This document shows positions 25,728 to 33,024 of a stretch of 61,208 bases of DNA, in pieces. The stretch is from Halieaceae bacterium (GTDB lineage: Bacteria > Pseudomonadota > Gammaproteobacteria > Pseudomonadales > Halieaceae). The stretch lies in assembly GCA_016744355.1 (NCBI GenBank), contig JADGEN010000011.1, positions 1 through 61,208 on the forward strand, given 5' to 3'. The stretch's first letter is position 1, and each line of letters opens with the position of its first letter. Position numbers and translations under genes: made by a program. The notes beneath the pieces are model-generated. The model saw only the letters and a list, made by a program, of their open reading frames with translations, did no database searches and was not told where the DNA came from.

Positions 25728-26756
25728 ATGCATAAACCACAAGAAAGCATGATCGGCAGTTCCCCTGCACTTGCACATGCCCTGGACCGCGTATCTCAAC
25801 TCGCTCCTATCAATCGCCCTGTTATTATTTTGGGCCAACGTGGTACCGGTAAAGAGCTTATAGCCGAACGACTACACTTCCTTTCGCCGCGCTGGGACGC
25901 CCCATTTCTCAAGGTAAATTGCGCGGCGATTGCCGAACAGCTTTTGGAATCGGAACTGTTTGGCCACGAACCGGGCGCGTTTACCGGCGCAACCCGAACT
26001 CACCATGGCCGTTTTGAGCGCGCCGACGGTGGAACTCTTTTCCTTGATGAACTGGGAACTATGTCCGTCGGGCTACAGGAAAAATTACTCAGACTGGTTG
26101 AATATGGTGAGTTTGAGCGCCTGGGCGGGCAAGAAACACTTCGTGTGGATGTGCGAATATTGGCGGCCACTAACGGCGATTTACAGGCTCTGGCGCGAGA
26201 GGACAAGTTCCGGGAAGATTTACTGGATAGGCTAAGCTTCGACGTTATACATCTGCCCGCCCTCTCCCAACGCCCTGAGGACATTCCAGAACTGGCACAA
26301 CACTTTGCGCTTCAAATGTGTTCTGAGTTGGGCTGGGAATTGTTCCCCGGGTTTGCACCAAATGCCCTGGACACATTGAGATCCTATAGTTGGCCCGGCA
26401 ATGTACGAGAACTGAAAAATGTGGTGGAGCGCTCGCTTTACCGCTGGGCGGATCCTGCAAATGCCGTTGGAGAAGTGGTACTAAACCCTTTTCAGTCGCC
26501 CTATGGCGAACAAAGCTACACAAAAGAAGTTAAGGATATTACTCCACACAGCAGTGTTGCTATAGATGCCGATTCAAGCCTTACAGCATCTTTTAGTGAG
26601 CGCGTCGAGACGCTGGAGAAGCGCTTACTTAACGAAGCACTGGCAAACAATGGGCACAATCAGAAACGCACGGCGCAGTCACTTGGCCTCAGCTATGACC
26701 AGCTTCGCGGTTTGGTCAGAAAATATAATCTAGCACGCGGGAAACTCAAGAACTGA
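25728..26756 (+). CDS. pspF: psp operon transcriptional activator PspF
   Basis: A 342-residue sigma-54 enhancer-binding protein without an N-terminal sensor domain, as in PspF. Walker A is GQRGTGKE (36-43), the sigma-54 contact loop GAFTGA is at 83-88, Walker B GGTLFLDE follows, and the C-terminal helix-turn-helix reads TAQSLGLSYDQLRGLVRKY. It is divergent from the psp operon. PspA is expected to hold it inactive. Its stop is 73 bp before the LuxR-type gene. Confidence 0.95.
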   Translation: MHKPQESMIGSSPALAHALDRVSQLAPINRPVIILGQRGTGKELIAERLHFLSPRWDAPFLKVNCAAIAEQLLESELFGHEPGAFTGATRTHHGRFERADGGTLFLDELGTMSVGLQEKLLRLVEYGEFERLGGQETLRVDVRILAATNGDLQALAREDKFREDLLDRLSFDVIHLPALSQRPEDIPELAQHFALQMCSELGWELFPGFAPNALDTLRSYSWPGNVRELKNVVERSLYRWADPANAVGEVVLNPFQSPYGEQSYTKEVKDITPHSSVAIDADSSLTASFSERVETLEKRLLNEALANNGHNQKRTAQSLGLSYDQLRGLVRKYNLARGKLKN

Positions 26757-26759
26757 CAA

Positions 26760-26809
26760 TTGAACCCGGAATGCAGATGTTTACCAATTTGATAAACTAG
26801 TGGGTTCAA
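26760..26809. promoter_or_regulatory. Inverted repeat between pspF and luxR-type gene
   Basis: TTGAACCC (26760-26767) and GGGTTCAA (26802-26809) form a perfect 8-bp inverted repeat with a 34-bp centre, just before the ATG at 26830. The arms extend as CAATT/AATTG with one bulge. It may be an autoregulatory operator or a weak terminator of pspF. Confidence 0.4.
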
Positions 26810-26829
26810 ATTGAAGCCGATGTCTGCTC

Positions 26830-27669
26830 ATGCCCTTAGTTAATAAATACCCCAATACTCTGCCTGAAGTCATCGACAGCCTTGGCAGTGAGAATTTTTC
26901 CGCGGCTTTGCTGGAATTTATTCGCGACACCGCCAACTTCGACAGCGCCGTGCTTATGGCATACCCTGAAACCAGTGCACTGCAAGTGATACACAATGCG
27001 CTACACCCCGGTGATCAATCCGGCTTTGGCAGTAGCTATCAAGACCATTTGTGGCTTCTCTCCCCGCTTTACCTCAGCGCAAAATCAGGTGTACGTGGCT
27101 TTTTTCATATCCTGGACATTGCCCCTGAGAACTTTAAGTACAGTGAGTATTACAACCTCTACTACCACTCCAATGGCGTCAAAGACCAGGTGGGATACTT
27201 AGTCGAAAGTGGCGATGGCACTCCTGTCGCCATTTCCCTGGAGCGCACTTCCGCACTCAGGTCTTTCAGTAAGACGGATAAAAAACGTTTAAAGGGAGCT
27301 GCCGCAACAGTATCAGCACTTGTGAAACAACAGTGGCCTGCGGGAGTGTCGAACACCGCCAACAACAGCACTGAAGCTCTGGAGACAAACCTGCACCATC
27401 ATGTAGAAAAATTGCTTTCGCAGTTCGGTAGTAGTTACCTCACACCCCGCGAGCGCGATGTTGTGCAGTTAGTTTTAAAGGGATATCCCTCCAAGGTCGC
27501 AGCCCAACGCCTGGGCATCAGCAGCCAAACCGAGCAAGTTCATCGCAAAAACATCTACCAGAAACTCGGGCTCTCTTCTCATGGCGAGCTTTTTTCGTTA
27601 TTTTTTGACGCACTCGTACAGCCCTGCCCTACTGACGGTGACCCCCTCACCTACTTAACCCCAAAATAG
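26830..27669 (+). CDS. LuxR-type transcriptional regulator
   Basis: A 279-residue regulator. The C-terminal 65 residues are a LuxR/NarL helix-turn-helix (LTPRERDVVQLVLKGYPSKV ... HRKNIYQKLGLSSHGELF). The N-terminal about 190 residues form an unassigned sensor domain without an obvious receiver Asp cluster or autoinducer-binding signature. It is directly upstream of the succinate-semialdehyde dehydrogenase and aminotransferase genes on the same strand and probably regulates them through the palindrome at 27719-27740. Confidence 0.88.
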   Translation: MPLVNKYPNTLPEVIDSLGSENFSAALLEFIRDTANFDSAVLMAYPETSALQVIHNALHPGDQSGFGSSYQDHLWLLSPLYLSAKSGVRGFFHILDIAPENFKYSEYYNLYYHSNGVKDQVGYLVESGDGTPVAISLERTSALRSFSKTDKKRLKGAAATVSALVKQQWPAGVSNTANNSTEALETNLHHHVEKLLSQFGSSYLTPRERDVVQLVLKGYPSKVAAQRLGISSQTEQVHRKNIYQKLGLSSHGELFSLFFDALVQPCPTDGDPLTYLTPK

Positions 27670-27718
27670 CGACCTTTCACCCCTGGACCCAAGACAACAG
27701 CAACCTTTTCCCCAAGCC

Positions 27719-27740
27719 CTATACCTAAGTTCAGGTATAG
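27719..27740. promoter_or_regulatory. 22-bp palindrome, likely LuxR-type operator
   Basis: CTATACCT (27719-27726) and AGGTATAG (27733-27740) are perfect inverted repeats with a 6-bp centre. It lies 68 bp before the aldehyde dehydrogenase start and 50 bp after the luxR-type stop. The size and position fit a dimeric helix-turn-helix activator site. No strong -35 box follows, consistent with activator dependence. Confidence 0.55.
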
Positions 27741-27807
27741 CGTTGGCCAGTTAATATTTGTAAAATCCTCAACACTTCAATAACCGAACATTCCTGAGGA
27801 TCACCAA

Positions 27808-29271
27808 ATGTCTTTATCTCTGTCAGACCCTAACCTGCTCAAAAATCAGGCGTATATCAACGGACAATGGGTTGACGCGGACAGCGGCGAAACTTTTGCT
27901 GTAACTAACCCTGCCAATGGCGAACTCATTGTGAACGTTGCCAAGCTGGGAGCCAATGAAACTGCGCGAGCTATCGCTGCCGCTGATGTCGCCATGACAA
28001 GCTGGAAAGTCCTACCCGCCAAGGCTCGATCAAACATTCTGCGCAAATGGTATGACCTGATGATGGCCCACCAGGAAGACCTGGCCATCATCATGACCGC
28101 CGAACAAGGCAAGCCGTTGGCTGAATCACGCGGAGAAATAGCCTACGGTGCCGCGTTTATGGAGTGGTTTGGCGAGGAAGCCAAGCGCATCGATGGCGAT
28201 GTTATCCCCGGCCCTTCCGCCGACAAACGTATCGTGTGTATAAAACAACCCGTGGGTGTGGTGGCAGCCATAACCCCCTGGAATTTTCCCAACGCCATGA
28301 TTGCACGCAAAGCCGCCCCCGCTCTCGCTGCAGGCTGCACTATTGTCATTAAACCCGCATCCGAGACACCATTGTCCGCATTTGCAATGGCCGAGTTGGC
28401 CGAACGTGCGGGCGTGCCCGCAGGCGTCATTAACGTTGTTGCTGGTGCTTCTTCAGCCATTGGCGCTGAGATCACCTCTAACCCTACAGTGCGTAAAGTA
28501 ACCTTCACAGGCTCTACTCCCGTGGGGAAGATGCTGGAGGCGCAATGTGCAGCCAGCATGAAGAAAACCTCAATGGAACTAGGAGGCAATGCGCCCTTTA
28601 TCGTTTTTGACGATGCCGACCTGGACAGCGCAGTGCAGGGGGCAATCATCTCCAAGTATCGCAACGCCGGACAGACCTGCGTGTGCTCCAATCGCCTGTT
28701 TGTACAAGATGGTGTCTACGATGCATTTGTAGAAAAATTTGTCGCGGCGGCCGACGCGCTAAGCGTAGGTGACGGCTTCCACAAAGATATATCTGTGGGT
28801 CCATTGGTTAACATCGGAGCAGTGAGTGACGTAGACAAACTGGTAAAGGCCTCAGTAGACGCCGGTGCAAAAGTTGCACTAGGCGGAAATCCTCACGCGT
28901 TGGGGGGCTGTTTCTACGAGCCCACGGTTCTCACCGAGGTCACCTCGGAGATGGCGGTATTCCGCAATGAGATCTTTGGCCCGGTAGCGCCAATCGTTCG
29001 TTTCAGCACCGAAGCAGATGTCATCGAAATGGCCAACGATACTGAATTTGGCCTCGCCTCCTATTTCTACACCCGCGACATCGGTCGCGTATGGCGTGTC
29101 GCAGAAGCCCTGGAATACGGCATTGTAGGCATCAACGAGGGTATTATCTCCAACGAGATGGCCCCCTTTGGTGGCGTTAAGGAGTCCGGATCAGGCCGCG
29201 AAGGCTCCAAGTACGGCATTGACGATTATGTAGAAATTAAGTACATGCTAATGGGCGGTCTGGACCGCTAA
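27808..29271 (+). CDS. gabD: NAD(P)-dependent succinate-semialdehyde dehydrogenase
   Basis: A 487-residue aldehyde dehydrogenase of the GabD type. The catalytic Glu is E257 in MELGGNAPF and the catalytic Cys is C291 in NAGQTCVCSNR; the second Cys two residues on is typical of GabD. The Rossmann segment TPWNFPNAMIARKAAPALA matches GabD. It oxidises succinate semialdehyde (or a similar semialdehyde) to succinate. TGAGGA lies 9 nt upstream. It is 28 bp before the aminotransferase gene, forming a GABA/beta-alanine/polyamine-type catabolic pair. Confidence 0.93.
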   Translation: MSLSLSDPNLLKNQAYINGQWVDADSGETFAVTNPANGELIVNVAKLGANETARAIAAADVAMTSWKVLPAKARSNILRKWYDLMMAHQEDLAIIMTAEQGKPLAESRGEIAYGAAFMEWFGEEAKRIDGDVIPGPSADKRIVCIKQPVGVVAAITPWNFPNAMIARKAAPALAAGCTIVIKPASETPLSAFAMAELAERAGVPAGVINVVAGASSAIGAEITSNPTVRKVTFTGSTPVGKMLEAQCAASMKKTSMELGGNAPFIVFDDADLDSAVQGAIISKYRNAGQTCVCSNRLFVQDGVYDAFVEKFVAAADALSVGDGFHKDISVGPLVNIGAVSDVDKLVKASVDAGAKVALGGNPHALGGCFYEPTVLTEVTSEMAVFRNEIFGPVAPIVRFSTEADVIEMANDTEFGLASYFYTRDIGRVWRVAEALEYGIVGINEGIISNEMAPFGGVKESGSGREGSKYGIDDYVEIKYMLMGGLDR

Positions 29272-29299
29272 CAACAAGACAATCGTAGAGGACACGACA

Positions 29300-30619
29300 A
29301 TGACAGACCTGAACTTCGAGTACTGGTGGCAGCCCTTCACCAACAACCGCGCTTTTGCTGATTATTCCCGCATGTTCACCCGTGCTGAAGGTAACTTTTT
29401 GTATACCGACGACGACCGAGCGGTATTGGACATCACCGCAGGACTATGGTGTTGCAACATTGGCCACGCACGCAAGTCAGTCGCCGACGCCGTACATGCG
29501 CAGCTGATGCAAATAGATTTCGCACCGCCCTTCCAGTTCGGTACGCCCCCGGCCTTCCAGTTTGCCGAACGATTGATGAAGCACACACCCGATGGAATTA
29601 ACCGCATATTTTTCACTAACTCGGGCTCAGAAGCGGTCGATACTGCACTTAAAATTGCCCATCTGTACCAACAGACCCGGGGCAAAGGCAGCAAAACCCG
29701 CTTTATCTCACGCGAGCAGGGCTATCACGGCGTCAATATTGGCGGCACGTCTATGCAGGGCCTGCCCAGTAATCGCCAGGGATTCCCCGTTCTGGAGCAG
29801 CTCGATTGGTTGCCGGGTATGCTGGACATGGAAAGAAATGCCTTTACCCGCGGTTGCCCACAACACGGTACTGAGGAGATGGCCCAGGCCTTTGAAAAAA
29901 TCATTGCGCTACGCGGCGCAGATGCAATTTGCGCCGTCATTATCGAGCCAATTTCGGGCGCTGGCGGCGTAGTCGTGCCACCGACAGGCTACCTGAAGCG
30001 TATACGTGAGCTGTGTGACGAACACGACATTTTGCTGATCTTCGATGAAGTGATCACCGGTTTCGGCCGTACAGGTTCAGCCTTCGCGGCAGGAGAGTTT
30101 GAGGTAACTCCCGACATGATGACCAGCGCTAAAGGCATCAATGGCGGCACAGTGCCCATGGGTGGTGTCTTCGTAAAAGACAGTATCCAACAGAGCATTT
30201 TCGACAACACCCCAACCACCGTACCCGAATTCTTTCACGGCAACACTTACTCCGGCACACCCGTCGCTGCAGCCGCAGGATTGGCCGCATTGGACATATA
30301 CGAGGGTGAGGCTCTATTTACTCGCGCCAGTGGTGAAACAGGCCAGTATTGGGAAGACGCATTACATGGCCTGCGCGACCTGCCCCAGGTAGTTGATATT
30401 CGCAACTATGGTCTACTGGGCGCAGTAAGCTTTGACTGCGGCGACTTGCCCGCCAAAGCTGTGGGCGCAAAAATACACCAGCGCTGTTACGAGAACGGAT
30501 TGTTGTGCCGCCCTGTAGGCGATCACATGGTGATGTCACCTCCCCTGAACATCAGTCATGAAGAAATCGATTTATTTATCGAAGTCTTTCGTAAAAGCGT
30601 GCTGGAGGTCCTGGCTTAA
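29300..30619 (+). CDS. Class III omega-amino acid:pyruvate aminotransferase
   Basis: A 439-residue PLP enzyme of the beta-alanine:pyruvate/omega-amino acid type. The Schiff-base lysine is K278 in MMTSAKGINGG; upstream are the NSGSEAVDTALKIA cofactor phosphate-binding segment and FDEVITGFGRTG. The N-terminal WWQPFTNNRAF is typical of this subgroup. It moves an omega-amino group from an amine to pyruvate, giving a semialdehyde for the dehydrogenase encoded just upstream. AGAGGAC precedes the start. The exact amine (beta-alanine, GABA, putrescine or taurine) is not resolvable. Confidence 0.92.
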   Translation: MTDLNFEYWWQPFTNNRAFADYSRMFTRAEGNFLYTDDDRAVLDITAGLWCCNIGHARKSVADAVHAQLMQIDFAPPFQFGTPPAFQFAERLMKHTPDGINRIFFTNSGSEAVDTALKIAHLYQQTRGKGSKTRFISREQGYHGVNIGGTSMQGLPSNRQGFPVLEQLDWLPGMLDMERNAFTRGCPQHGTEEMAQAFEKIIALRGADAICAVIIEPISGAGGVVVPPTGYLKRIRELCDEHDILLIFDEVITGFGRTGSAFAAGEFEVTPDMMTSAKGINGGTVPMGGVFVKDSIQQSIFDNTPTTVPEFFHGNTYSGTPVAAAAGLAALDIYEGEALFTRASGETGQYWEDALHGLRDLPQVVDIRNYGLLGAVSFDCGDLPAKAVGAKIHQRCYENGLLCRPVGDHMVMSPPLNISHEEIDLFIEVFRKSVLEVLA

Positions 30620-30628
30620 TCTCGAGTA

Positions 30629-30670
30629 GAAGCATGCACTGCTAGTCGCGAGACAAGCAGTACATGCTTC
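30629..30670. terminator. Long inverted repeat between convergent genes
   Basis: A 15-bp inverted repeat (30629-30643 and 30656-30670, one mismatch) around a 12-bp loop forms a strong hairpin 10 bp after the aminotransferase stop and 4 bp before the end of the convergent zinc-ribbon gene. There is no T-run; it probably serves as a two-way 3' stabiliser or terminator. Confidence 0.6.
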
Positions 30671-30673
30671 GCG

Positions 30674-30859
30674 TTAAAGTGTCTTTACCTTTTTCTTTCC
30701 GCAGCGCGAGCAATGAGAGCTTGTGACCAACTCGCCCCGTTTTACATCAAACTGCGAGGATGTATCGACCACCCACTTGTGATGTCCGCGCCTACACAGG
30801 GTATTGCCTGCGTGTTTCTCTTTAACCGTTGGTTTTCGAAAGGGAATTACGTCTGCCAT
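30674..30859 (-). CDS. Small zinc-ribbon-like hypothetical protein
   Basis: A 61-residue protein. CRRGHHKW near residues 22-29 and CSRCGKKK at 50-57 provide two Cys/His pairs spaced as in a zinc ribbon. The N terminus MADVIPFRKP is a motif common to small cytoplasmic gammaproteobacterial proteins. The family is not named. It converges with the aminotransferase gene and is divergent from the peroxiredoxin gene, sharing the region that contains the OxyR-like site. Confidence 0.65.
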   Translation of the reverse strand: MADVIPFRKPTVKEKHAGNTLCRRGHHKWVVDTSSQFDVKRGELVTSSHCSRCGKKKVKTL

Positions 30860-30914
30860 ACTACAATCGCTCGTTGTTCTTAAGCTGCCTCGCTGGTGAG
30901 CCTCAACTGTAACG

Positions 30915-30951
30915 ATAGGTAAACCCTATCACAACAATCCAGAAAAACTAT
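30915..30951 (+). promoter_or_regulatory. OxyR-like tandem binding site
   Basis: Two 15-bp motifs separated by 7 bp follow the OxyR consensus ATAGnTnnnAnCTAT. The first (30915-30929) reads ATAGGTAAACCCTAT, matching 9 of 10 specified bases; the second (30937-30951) ends in AnCTAT and matches 7 of 10. Spacing and orientation are correct, and the site abuts a -35 element of the peroxiredoxin promoter. Confidence 0.65.
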
Positions 30952-30980
30952 TTTACCAATTGAGCTGTCACACCTACACT
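30952..30980 (+). promoter_or_regulatory. Sigma-70 promoter of the peroxiredoxin gene
   Basis: TTTACC (30952-30957) and TACACT (30975-30980) are spaced by 17 bp. Both deviate from consensus, as is common for activator-dependent promoters. The -35 box is directly downstream of the OxyR-like site, and the start codon is 46 bp after the -10. Confidence 0.5.
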
Positions 30981-31025
30981 GTAGGGCATTCAACATCGAA
31001 TCAACAAACCTCCAAGGAGTTAAGC

Positions 31026-31598
31026 ATGACCAATGTTAACAATGTACCTGACGTAGAATTAATGACCCGTGTTCGAGATGAATCTGTAGAGGGCGAAAAT
31101 CCTTTCCGTTGGGAAGTAAAGTCCACTAAAGACCTGTTCGCCGGTAAAAAAGTGATTGTCTTCTCCCTGCCCGGTGCTTTTACTCCCACCTGCTCGTCCA
31201 ATCACCTGCCCCGCTATGAAGAGCTCTACGAGGAGTTCAAGGCACAGGGCGTAGACGAAATTATTTGCATCTCTGTTAACGATGCTTTCGTTATGTTCAA
31301 GTGGGGCCAGGAACAAGGCAACAAAAATATCTTCTTACTCCCCGACGGAAATGGCGAGTTCACCCGCAAAATGGGCATGTTGGTCGACAAGTCCAATATA
31401 GGTTTTGGCATGCGCTCCTGGCGCTACTCCATGCTGGTGAATGACGGTGCTATCGAGCAAATGTTTAGCGAAGATGGCTTTAGCGACAACTGTGGCAGCG
31501 ATCCTTTTGAAGTCTCAGACGCTGACACCATGATGGCCTACCTCAAAGGCGAGAAGAGCGAAGGTGTCTCCGCTCCACGCAAAGCCTTTCAGGGCTAG
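31026..31598 (+). CDS. Prx5-type peroxiredoxin
   Basis: A 190-residue thiol peroxidase of the Prx5/AhpE-like redoxin group. The peroxidatic cysteine is C56 in PGAFTPTCSSNHLP. Downstream landmarks are the CISVNDAFVM segment and SMLVNDGAIEQMF. ATG 31026 has AAGGAG 7 nt upstream; the upstream frame start at 30960 lies inside the promoter. The stop is 3 bp before the VOC gene. It reduces hydrogen peroxide or organic peroxides with a thiol partner, not encoded here. Some relatives are fused to glutaredoxin; this one is not. Confidence 0.93.
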   Translation: MTNVNNVPDVELMTRVRDESVEGENPFRWEVKSTKDLFAGKKVIVFSLPGAFTPTCSSNHLPRYEELYEEFKAQGVDEIICISVNDAFVMFKWGQEQGNKNIFLLPDGNGEFTRKMGMLVDKSNIGFGMRSWRYSMLVNDGAIEQMFSEDGFSDNCGSDPFEVSDADTMMAYLKGEKSEGVSAPRKAFQG

Positions 31599-31601
31599 TT
31601 A

Positions 31602-32036
31602 ATGCAGTTGACGCCCTTCCACCTGGCCATTTCAGTGCGAGACATTGAAGAGGCCAGGGATTTTTACGGTGCCAAAATGGGCCTGCCCGAAGGGCGTAGT
31701 TCCGACGCTTGGATAGATTTCAACTTGTTTGGCCACCAACTGGTGGTCCACCTCAACCCCGCAATTGGTAAATCGGGGAGACTCGACAGCACCTCCAATC
31801 CTGTAGACGGACACGGTGTACCCATTCCTCACTTTGGCGTAGTGATGAACTTCGAAGACTGGCACGCACTTGCGCACAGGCTACGAACCTTTATCGAAGA
31901 CTTCATCATCGAACCCTATATTCGCTTCGAAGGCGAACCCGGTGAACAGGGAACGCTTTTCTTTGCCGACCCATCGGGCAATGCGCTGGAATTCAAAGCC
32001 TTCAAAAACATCGAGAACGAACTGTTTGCCAAGTAA
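31602..32036 (+). CDS. VOC family protein
   Basis: A 144-residue VOC-fold protein. MQLTPFHLAISVRDIEEARDFY forms the first module with a His metal-ligand candidate (H7); the second module has GTLFFADPSGNALEFKAF with the expected Glu. This layout resembles glyoxalase/dioxygenase family proteins. It starts 3 bp after the peroxiredoxin stop and overlaps the GNAT gene, so the three form an operon under the OxyR-like site. Confidence 0.85.
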   Translation: MQLTPFHLAISVRDIEEARDFYGAKMGLPEGRSSDAWIDFNLFGHQLVVHLNPAIGKSGRLDSTSNPVDGHGVPIPHFGVVMNFEDWHALAHRLRTFIEDFIIEPYIRFEGEPGEQGTLFFADPSGNALEFKAFKNIENELFAK

Positions 32037-32532
32037 TCCAAAAGTAAAACTGAGGACAATGCGCGAAGACGAGTTTCCCGCCTACCGCGCTTACTTTATC
32101 GCTGACTACGGCAGTGACATTTCTCGCAACTACGACAAACCACTACAGTATTCCTTAAAGCTCGCTGAAGAAGACATTGACACAAACCTTCCGCAGGGAC
32201 CACTTACCCCCGGCAACAGGTTAATGTGCATAGACCTGCTTGACTCAAGCGCGAGTGTAGCTGAGGAGCTTCCCGTACTGGGATATCTCTGGTATGCAGT
32301 ACACGAGAATCACGCTGAAGCTTTTATTTGTGATTTTTTTATCCATGAAAGCTATCGCGGCAGCGGCTACGGAAAATCCACGCTTGATGCGCTTGAGGCG
32401 TCTTTGCAGTCTTTGGGCATCGGGGAGATAAAACTTCGGGTGGCCCATGACAACAAACGAGCCCTGGGCCTTTACGAATCGATGGGCTACAAAACTACCG
32501 GCATTAACATGGCCAAAAACATTCAGGCTTAA
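32026..32532 (+). CDS. GNAT family N-acetyltransferase
   Basis: A GNAT-fold acetyltransferase. The acetyl-CoA-binding motif is RGSGYGKSTLDALE after the strand AFICDFFIHESY; the C-terminal part (RVAHDNKRALGLYESMGYKTTGINMAK) is the conserved motif B. KLRTMREDEFPAY at the front is the first strand, which argues for the TTG at 32026 (overlapping the VOC gene by 11 bp); ATG at 32059 has a close GAGGA but would lose the strand. Substrate unknown. Confidence 0.85.
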   Translation: MPSNPKVKLRTMREDEFPAYRAYFIADYGSDISRNYDKPLQYSLKLAEEDIDTNLPQGPLTPGNRLMCIDLLDSSASVAEELPVLGYLWYAVHENHAEAFICDFFIHESYRGSGYGKSTLDALEASLQSLGIGEIKLRVAHDNKRALGLYESMGYKTTGINMAKNIQA

Positions 32533-32554
32533 GCCCAACAGTTTGGGCCAAGCA

Positions 32555-32989
32555 CTATTTATTACCGCGTAACGCACCCGCCATTGCACCCAACACGACA
32601 AAAATAGCGATAACACCGGGCATGAATGCGAAGAAAACGACTAAATCGTGCACAGAAGACTGTGCACTGGGCATTAGTCCCCGCGCATCAAAAACTCCGC
32701 CGTACATCGAGGCGAAAATATTTGAATAACCCGTAATTATAATGCCGTAGCGAATAAGCTGTTCTGCGCGTCCAGTAGGCTGAACCAGAGAATAGGAGAG
32801 CGCCACCACCAGCATTAAAACGCCATTGGCAAAACCTTCGATGTGAGCCAGTCGCCATGCGGCCGCACGGGTCAGGGTTTGGCTGGGGTCGGACATCACG
32901 TTTCCCCAGATAAAGCCCGAAATCATGCCAAGGGCAAGTATCACAACAGCGTGAAAGGCTATTTGCCTGGCATAATTGTTAGTGCCCAA
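32555..32989 (-). CDS. Styrene-oxide-isomerase-like membrane protein
   Basis: A 144-residue integral membrane protein with four hydrophobic helices. From memory of Pseudomonas StyC it aligns without gaps over the core: AHIEGFAN matches AHSGPALN (His58 haem ligand and Asn64), and the GYSN segment matches GWSN (Asn99), followed by an RGL motif at the same distance. The residue at the catalytic Tyr103 position appears to be Ser94. The start is TTG with GAGAGG 8 nt upstream. It is the last gene of an operon with a glycerol kinase and an aldehyde dehydrogenase. Function is inferred; an uncharacterised relative is also possible. Confidence 0.6.
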   Translation of the reverse strand: MGTNNYARQIAFHAVVILALGMISGFIWGNVMSDPSQTLTRAAAWRLAHIEGFANGVLMLVVALSYSLVQPTGRAEQLIRYGIIITGYSNIFASMYGGVFDARGLMPSAQSSVHDLVVFFAFMPGVIAIFVVLGAMAGALRGNK

Positions 32990-33024
32990 AGTGAGTACCT
33001 CTCATCCAATTTTTAAACAAAGAC

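Noticed and set aside
28143-28691. 182-residue minus-strand ORF
   Set aside because: Antisense to the succinate-semialdehyde dehydrogenase; no homology.
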